Shown piece after piece: positions 5,852 through 10,272 of a stretch of 10,272 nt of DNA. A program made the translations under genes and the position numbers. Origin of the DNA: DATAEK01 sp036258055 (GTDB taxonomy: Bacteria > Acidobacteriota > Vicinamibacteria > Vicinamibacterales > 2-12-FULL-66-21). Each line of letters opens with the position of its first letter. The stretch's first letter is position 1. The stretch spans positions 1-10,272 of the forward strand of contig DATAEK010000096.1 in assembly GCA_036258055.1 (NCBI GenBank), given 5' to 3'. The notes beneath the pieces were generated by a model. That model saw only the letters and a program-made list of their open reading frames with translations, did not search any database and was not told where the DNA came from.

Positions 5852-7363
5852 ATGACAGACAACTTCGCCAAAAGAAGCTGGCCGCAGCGCCTGATGCGGT
5901 GGAGCGCCTGGCTGATGATGGCCCTGCTCCTCATCACCGCGACGGTCATCGTCGGCGCCGCGGTTGACGCGCGAAATCGCCTTCCAGACCTGCAGCCGTG
6001 GCACCGCCTCATTCCACAGGCCGAAGTCCGGGCGCGCGACATCGACGATCGCTTCACACTGGCGGACTACTTGAAACGCGAGGATACCGTCTTCGCCGAG
6101 GTCCGGAGTCGGATCGAAGATGCGCTGCCGCCGGAGCAGGCGCACATGGCCAACCGGTACTCGCGCAGCAGCCGGTCCAGCCCGACTCGACTCGATCGCG
6201 ACTACAACCGCACCTTTGAAGTCGAGCCGCGCGAGCTGAAGGGTGGCGCGCTCCTCATCCACGGCCTGACCGATTCGCCGTACTCGATGCGGGCGATCGC
6301 ACAGCAACTGCAGGCGGACGGGTACTACTCGCTCGTGCTGCGCATGCCTGGCCACGGCACCGTGCCGGCGGGCCTGGTGGACATCACGGCCGAGGACTGG
6401 AATGCCGCGGTTCGTCTCGGCGCGCGGCACGTCCGCGGCCGCATCGGGACGAACCGTCCTTTCATCGTCGTGGGGTACTCGAACGGCGGGGCCCTCGCGG
6501 TGCGTTACGCGCTCGATGCACTCCAGGATTCGTCGCTGCCCCCGCCAACCCGTCTGGTCCTCGTCTCGCCGATGATCGGCGTGTCGCCGTTCGCTTCGCT
6601 GGCGCGGGTCATCAGCGCCCTCGGCGTCGTCCCGTACTTCGAGAAGGCGCGCTGGCTGGATGTGATCCCGGAATACAATCCGTTCAAGTACAACTCGTTC
6701 CCTGCCAACGCCGGTTTCCAGACGTTCAAAGTCACACGCGACCTGCAGAAACAGCTGACTCGCGCCGCAGAGAACGGGCGGCTCAAGCAATTTCCTCCAA
6801 CGCTCGCGTTTCAATCGCTGGTCGATGCGACGGTCAGTACGTCGGCGGTCGTCGCCGGTCTTTTCGATCGCCTTCCCTCCAACGGCAACGAGCTCATCCT
6901 CTTCGACATCAACCGCCTCTCTCGTCTGGATCCGTTCCTTCAACCGTCCGACCTGGCGTTGATGGCGCGATTGTTCGAGCGCCGGCCGCGCGCCTATCGC
7001 GTCACCCTCGTGACCAACGCGCGCCCCGACACGCTCGATGTCGCGGCGCGGCATGTCGAAGCAGGGTCAATCGAGCCGGTGGACGAGCCGACCGGCCTCA
7101 CCTGGCCGCGTGATCTGTTCTCGCTCTCGCATGTCGCACTGCCATTTCCAGAAGACGATCCGGTGTACGGCGGCCTCGCGAAGGACTCGCCGACCGCCCC
7201 GGTCGCGCTCGGACTCCTGAGTCCGCGCGGCGAAAAATCGGTGCTGACCGTCCCCGTCGAAGTCCTCATGCGCGTGTCAGCGAATCCGTTCTTCCCCTAT
7301 CTTGCACGGCGCGTTTCGGAATGGCTGGCGGTTCCGGGCTCACGACTATCGACTCACGACTGA
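5852..7363 (+). CDS. Membrane-anchored alpha/beta hydrolase (large type)
   Basis: A 503-residue serine hydrolase, predicted esterase or lipase-like. Residues ~18-38 form a single transmembrane segment; Arg/Lys residues before it suggest the N-terminus stays inside and the body faces the periplasm. The alpha/beta core starts near 131: LLIHGLTDSPYS (~135-145) is the oxyanion-hole segment, and GYSNGG (208-213) holds the nucleophile S210. The likely acid is D325 (SLVDATV) and the likely base H427 (SLSHVALPF). Acid and base are about 100 residues apart, longer than in a minimal hydrolase, so an extra subdomain lies between them. ATG 5852 is supported by GGAG five bases upstream, supplied by the heptamer repeat. 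The last residues (SRLSTHD) are encoded by a second heptamer repeat. It lies 18 bases before the ABC ATPase start, probably in the same transcript. The substrate is unknown. Confidence 0.88.
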   Translation: MTDNFAKRSWPQRLMRWSAWLMMALLLITATVIVGAAVDARNRLPDLQPWHRLIPQAEVRARDIDDRFTLADYLKREDTVFAEVRSRIEDALPPEQAHMANRYSRSSRSSPTRLDRDYNRTFEVEPRELKGGALLIHGLTDSPYSMRAIAQQLQADGYYSLVLRMPGHGTVPAGLVDITAEDWNAAVRLGARHVRGRIGTNRPFIVVGYSNGGALAVRYALDALQDSSLPPPTRLVLVSPMIGVSPFASLARVISALGVVPYFEKARWLDVIPEYNPFKYNSFPANAGFQTFKVTRDLQKQLTRAAENGRLKQFPPTLAFQSLVDATVSTSAVVAGLFDRLPSNGNELILFDINRLSRLDPFLQPSDLALMARLFERRPRAYRVTLVTNARPDTLDVAARHVEAGSIEPVDEPTGLTWPRDLFSLSHVALPFPEDDPVYGGLAKDSPTAPVALGLLSPRGEKSVLTVPVEVLMRVSANPFFPYLARRVSEWLAVPGSRLSTHD

Positions 7364-7376
7364 CGACTGTAGACTG
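7342..7376. repeat. Five tandem heptamers, consensus NCGACTN, spanning the hydrolase stop codon
   Basis: Seven-base units start at 7342, 7349, 7356, 7363 and 7370. Units 3 and 4 are identical (ACGACTG); the others are ACGACTA, TCGACTC and TAGACTG. The array encodes the last residues and stop codon of the hydrolase, continues through the 18-base gap, and ends just before the GTG of the ABC ATPase. Its unit differs in sequence from the heptamer at 5819-5846 but has the same length. Confidence 0.75.
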
Positions 7377-7381
7377 TTGTC

Positions 7382-8323
7382 GTGTCCGACTCGAAACCCG
7401 CGCTGTGCTGCCACGGTCTGGTCAAGCATTACGGCGACGTCGCGGCCGTCGCCGGGCTCGACCTCGAGGTCCGTGCCGGCGAGTGCTTCGGCCTGCTCGG
7501 GCCGAATGGCGCCGGGAAGACAACGACGGTTGAGATCTTCGAAGGTCTCAGAGTGCCCGATGCCGGCGACGTCGAGGTGCTCGGCGATCGCTGGCGCGGG
7601 GACGGACGGTCTCTGCGCGCCCGGCTCGGCATTCAGCTGCAGGAGACGAAGTTTCCTGAGAAGTTGCGCGTGAGCGAAGTCCTTTCCCTCTTTCGCAGCT
7701 TCTATCCACGCGGCCTCGACGTCGGGGACGCGCTCGCACTGGTGAGCCTCGAGGAGAAAGCCTCCGCGTACGTGCGGACGCTATCCGGCGGCCAGAAGCA
7801 GCGGCTCTCGCTCGGCTGCGCCCTCATTGGCGATCCGGAACTGCTCTTTCTCGATGAGCCGACGACGGGCCTCGACCCGCAATCGCGTCATCAGACGTGG
7901 GCGATCGTGGAGGGCCTGAAGGCGCGAGGCCGGACCGTTCTTCTCACCACCCATTACATGGAGGAGGCAGCCCGTCTGTGCGACCGGGTGGCCGTGGTCG
8001 ATCATGGCAAGGTGATCGCGCTCGGCACGCCGCGGGAGCTGATCGCGACGCTCGGTGCGGAAAACGTGATCGAATTCGCTACGGGTGACGCAAACGCGCA
8101 ACCCATCGAGGATGCGATGCTGCGGGCGCTGCCGAGCGTCAAGGATGTCGTTCGCGACGGCGGAAGCTGGCGGCTCACGGTAGGCGAGGTGCATCGGACC
8201 GTCCCCGCGCTTCTGGCTGCACTCTCGGAGCGTGGCGCAGAACCTACCGAGCTGACCACTCACCACGCCACGCTCGAGGACGTGTTCATGTCCCTGACGG
8301 GAAGGAGGCTGCGTGATGGGTGA
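7382..8323 (+). CDS. ABC transporter ATP-binding protein (ABC-2 exporter type)
   Basis: A 313-residue cytoplasmic ATPase that powers the permease encoded next. All core motifs are present in order: Walker A GPNGAGKTT (40-48), Q-loop Q87 (LQETKFPEKL), signature LSGGQ (134-138), Walker B LLFLDEPTTGLD (154-165) and the H-loop His191 (TTHYMEEA). The C-terminal ~90 residues, with a TLEDVFMSLTGR ending, are typical of the DrrA/NodI-like exporter group. The start is taken as GTG 7382, since homologues begin near this point; there is no ribosome site before it because the upstream DNA is a heptamer repeat. Translation may depend on ribosomes finishing the hydrolase 18 bases upstream. Its end overlaps the permease gene by 8 bases. 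Family members export drugs, lipids or polysaccharides; the cargo here cannot be told. Confidence 0.93.
   Translation: MSDSKPALCCHGLVKHYGDVAAVAGLDLEVRAGECFGLLGPNGAGKTTTVEIFEGLRVPDAGDVEVLGDRWRGDGRSLRARLGIQLQETKFPEKLRVSEVLSLFRSFYPRGLDVGDALALVSLEEKASAYVRTLSGGQKQRLSLGCALIGDPELLFLDEPTTGLDPQSRHQTWAIVEGLKARGRTVLLTTHYMEEAARLCDRVAVVDHGKVIALGTPRELIATLGAENVIEFATGDANAQPIEDAMLRALPSVKDVVRDGGSWRLTVGEVHRTVPALLAALSERGAEPTELTTHHATLEDVFMSLTGRRLRDG
8302..8308 (+). promoter_or_regulatory. Shine-Dalgarno AAGGAGG of the permease gene, inside the ATPase gene
   Basis: AAGGAGG lies seven bases before ATG 8316 and four before an in-frame GTG at 8313, so it favours the ATG. It is located within the last codons of the ATPase gene, a usual arrangement for balanced production of ABC subunits. 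Confidence 0.75.
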
Positions 8324-9371
8324 ACGGACCGTGAGCTACAAAGTGCACGGGCCGCTCACCGAACTGACCTGGGCGCGCATTCGAGAGCTCACCCGAGAGC
8401 CTGAGGCGGTGTTCTGGGTCTTCGTATTTCCGATTCTGCTGTCGGCGATCCTCGGGCTTGCATTCCGGAGCCGGCCACCAGAAGCACTCCCCGTTGCGGT
8501 GGTTGCAGGCCCGCACGCCGACGCGCGCATGGCTGCGCTTTCGACCGGATCCGATCTGAAGCCGAGTGTCCTTTCCGACGCCGAGGCGCGGCTGGCGCTC
8601 GCACGTGGCCGTGTGGTCCTGGTCGTATCGGCCGACGACATACCTTCGTACGCATACGATCCGACACAACCCGAAAGCCGCGCTGCTCGTCTGGCCGTCG
8701 ACGGCGGGCTCCAGCGTGCCGCTGGCCGCGCCGACGCGTTCACGCCCGGACGCGTCGAAGTGACCGAGCCTGGCGGGCGATACGTGGACTTTCTCGTGCC
8801 CGGCCTCCTCGGTATGAACCTGATGGGCACAGGCATGTGGGGCATCGGCTTCTCGCTCGTCGTCGCCCGCAACGGCAACCTGCTCAAACGCCTGGTGGCG
8901 GCACCGGCACGCCGCAGTCACCTGCTCGGGGCGCAGCTCACGTCGCGGCTTCTCTTCCTGATTCCCGAGGCCGGAGCCCTGCTGCTCTTCGCGTACTTCG
9001 TGCTCGGCGTCCCGCTGCGCGGATCGCTGCTCCTGCTGATCGGCATATCGCTCCTGGGCGCGCTCGCGTTCAGCGGCCTCGGGTTGTTGACGGCCGCGCG
9101 GCCGCGCACCATCGAGGGCGTTTCGGGAATCATGAACCTCGTGATGGTGCCGATGTGGATCTTCTCGGGCATTTTCTTTTCCACCGAGCGCTTCCCGGCG
9201 ACGATGCAGCCGTTCGTGCAGGCCCTTCCCCTGACCGCGCTGAACAATGCGCTGCGGGGCGTCATGCTCGAGGGAACCGGTCTCCTGTCACTGCTGCCGG
9301 AAATAGCGCTTCTCGCAGTGTGGGGAGCGGTGAGCTTCATGGTGGCGTTGAAAATCTTCCGCTGGCAGTAA
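8316..9371 (+). CDS. ABC-2 type transporter permease
   Basis: A 351-residue integral inner-membrane subunit that forms the export channel with the ATPase upstream. About six membrane segments are visible: ~31-50, ~158-184, ~209-231, ~237-260, ~268-290 and ~325-346. A soluble loop of about 100 residues between the first and second segments should lie outside the membrane, as in the ABC2_membrane_3-type permeases. The conserved region between segments 2 and 3 (ARNGNLLKRLVAAPARRSHL) is typical of the family, as is the MWIFSGIFFSTERFP stretch. The ATG at 8316 is chosen for its AAGGAGG site and overlaps the ATPase stop by 8 bases; GTG 8313 is the alternative. The tight coupling shows that the two form one transporter. 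The gene ends 68 bases before a monooxygenase gene. Confidence 0.92.
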   Translation: MGERTVSYKVHGPLTELTWARIRELTREPEAVFWVFVFPILLSAILGLAFRSRPPEALPVAVVAGPHADARMAALSTGSDLKPSVLSDAEARLALARGRVVLVVSADDIPSYAYDPTQPESRAARLAVDGGLQRAAGRADAFTPGRVEVTEPGGRYVDFLVPGLLGMNLMGTGMWGIGFSLVVARNGNLLKRLVAAPARRSHLLGAQLTSRLLFLIPEAGALLLFAYFVLGVPLRGSLLLLIGISLLGALAFSGLGLLTAARPRTIEGVSGIMNLVMVPMWIFSGIFFSTERFPATMQPFVQALPLTALNNALRGVMLEGTGLLSLLPEIALLAVWGAVSFMVALKIFRWQ

Positions 9372-9439
9372 CCAGGTCCACACCGATTTTCTTGCTTTCC
9401 GGATCCCTTGCCATCCGGCGACCGTCTCGCGATATCGTG

Positions 9440-10272
9440 ATGAGCGAGAGCTGGGTGCCCCGCGATACGGACGTCCTCGTCGTTGGCGCAGGACCGACAG
9501 GCCTGGTGTTGGCCCTGTGGCTGACGCGGCTCGGCGTCCGCATCAGAATCGTCGACAAGTCGGCAGAGCCGGGAACGACATCTCGCGCGCTCGCCGTACA
9601 CGCGCGGACGCTGGAGTTCTACCGCCAAATCGGCCTCGCCGATGCCGTCATCGAGGGTGGACGGAAGATGATCGCCGCCAATCTCTGGGTTGCCGGCAGG
9701 CGGAAGGCACATGCGGTGCTCGGCGAAATGGGAGCCGGCCTCAGCCCGTTTCCCTACGCGCTGATCTTTCCGCAGGACGAGCACGAACGTCTGTTGATCG
9801 ATCGCCTGGCGCAAGCCGGCGTCCAGGTCGAGCGCCGGACGGAGCTCCTCGGCTTCAAGGAGGTGTCGGATCGCGTGCATGCGCGTCTGAAAATCGCGGA
9901 TGGCTCCGGTGAAACCTGCGAGGCCGCCTATATCGCCGGATGCGACGGCGCCCATTCAACGGTCCGCGAGGAGCTGAGGATCGGCTTCCCCGGCGGTGTG
10001 TACTCACATCTCTTCTACGTCGCCGACGTGGAAGCAAGCGGTGCGACGATCAACGGCGAGCTGCACGTCGCGCTGGACAAACCTGATTTTCTCGCGGTCT
10101 TCCCGTTGAAGGGCGCGCGCCGCGCGCGCCTCATCGGCATTGTGCGTGACGATGCCGAACATCCGCGCGACAATCTCTCGTGGAACGATGTGAGCAAGCG
10201 TGTGATCGAATGGATTGGCATCGACGTCGAGCGCGTGAACTGGTTCTCGACCTACCGGGTCCACCATCGGGT
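9440..10272 (+). CDS. FAD-dependent monooxygenase, PHBH-fold aromatic hydroxylase type (3' end beyond window)
   Basis: The visible 277 residues form the N-terminal part of a flavoprotein of usually about 400-550 residues. DVLVVGAGPTGLVLALWL (~11-28) holds the GxGxxG dinucleotide motif (G16, G18, G21), ending with an acidic D39 (IRIVDK) that binds FAD ribose. SRALAVHARTLEFYRQIGL (~48-66) is typical of the pentachlorophenol monooxygenase/UbiH-like group. GCDGAHSTVRE (~167-177) is the DG motif, contacting FAD and NADPH. Such enzymes hydroxylate aromatic rings with O2 and NAD(P)H and are common in degradation and in tailoring or inactivation of aromatic natural products. The start is ATG 9440 (in-frame GTG at 9437); no ribosome site is clear. 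It is on the same strand 68 bases after an exporter, so co-transcription is possible. The C-terminal substrate and thioredoxin-like domains are not visible. Confidence 0.88.
   Translation, partial: MSESWVPRDTDVLVVGAGPTGLVLALWLTRLGVRIRIVDKSAEPGTTSRALAVHARTLEFYRQIGLADAVIEGGRKMIAANLWVAGRRKAHAVLGEMGAGLSPFPYALIFPQDEHERLLIDRLAQAGVQVERRTELLGFKEVSDRVHARLKIADGSGETCEAAYIAGCDGAHSTVREELRIGFPGGVYSHLFYVADVEASGATINGELHVALDKPDFLAVFPLKGARRARLIGIVRDDAEHPRDNLSWNDVSKRVIEWIGIDVERVNWFSTYRVHHR

Noticed and set aside
5747..7054. Minus-strand open frame of 435 codons antisense to the hydrolase
   Set aside because: No recognisable motifs, Arg/Asp/Val-rich shadow composition, and it opposes a hydrolase with an intact catalytic triad.
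9399..9418. Hairpin CCGGAT-N8-ATCCGG after the permease as a terminator
   Set aside because: Only 6 bp with no T-tract; too weak to claim termination.
9408..9436. Promoter TTGCCA-17-GATATC before the monooxygenase
   Set aside because: Spacing and -35 are good, but transcription would begin around 9443, inside the predicted start codon region, and the -10 matches poorly. Not supported.
1..10272. CRISPR array, tRNA, rRNA, insertion sequence, or toxin-antitoxin/defence module
   Set aside because: I looked for regularly spaced long repeats, clover-leaf patterns, transposase motifs and small paired genes and found none.

Overview
This is a high-G+C bacterial window with rightward, closely spaced genes over most of its length and a short leftward region at its left end. 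The mix of genes (an AAA ATPase/LuxR regulator, a berberine-bridge-type FAD oxidoreductase, a membrane-anchored FkbM-type protein, a large anchored alpha/beta hydrolase, an ABC-2 exporter and an aromatic-type FAD monooxygenase), together with short heptanucleotide repeats between genes, suggests a soil bacterium. Acidobacteriota (Vicinamibacteria-like) is my best guess, but this is an impression from gene style, not a phylogenetic result. I see no tRNA, rRNA, CRISPR array, insertion sequence, phage gene or integrase.

Left end (1-553, minus strand): a small secreted-protein gene that looks broken. It has a good ribosome site, a GTG start and a signal peptide, but an in-frame TAA interrupts a recognisable conserved core, and family-like sequence stops soon afterwards. 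Beyond it, the edge of the window may hold the first codons of another leftward membrane protein. A divergent intergenic region (554-821) with two small palindromes separates this from the rightward genes.

Middle (822-4876): a large ATPase/LuxR-type regulator is followed by a FAD-linked oxidoreductase. A perfect inverted repeat covers the regulator's stop codon and lies upstream of the oxidoreductase, where an activator site would be expected; regulation of the second gene by the first is a testable inference. Two hairpins follow the oxidoreductase.

Right (5055-10272): FkbM-like methyltransferase, anchored alpha/beta hydrolase, ABC ATPase, ABC-2 permease (8-nt overlap with the ATPase), then the start of a FAD-dependent monooxygenase that leaves the window. 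Two different heptamer repeats flank the hydrolase: the upstream one appears to supply its ribosome-binding site, the downstream one encodes its last residues. The ABC pair is clearly one exporter; whether the hydrolase and monooxygenase work with it is unknown. I see no convincing new defence or mobile system; the most unusual features are the broken secreted gene, the palindrome over the stop codon and the heptamer repeats.
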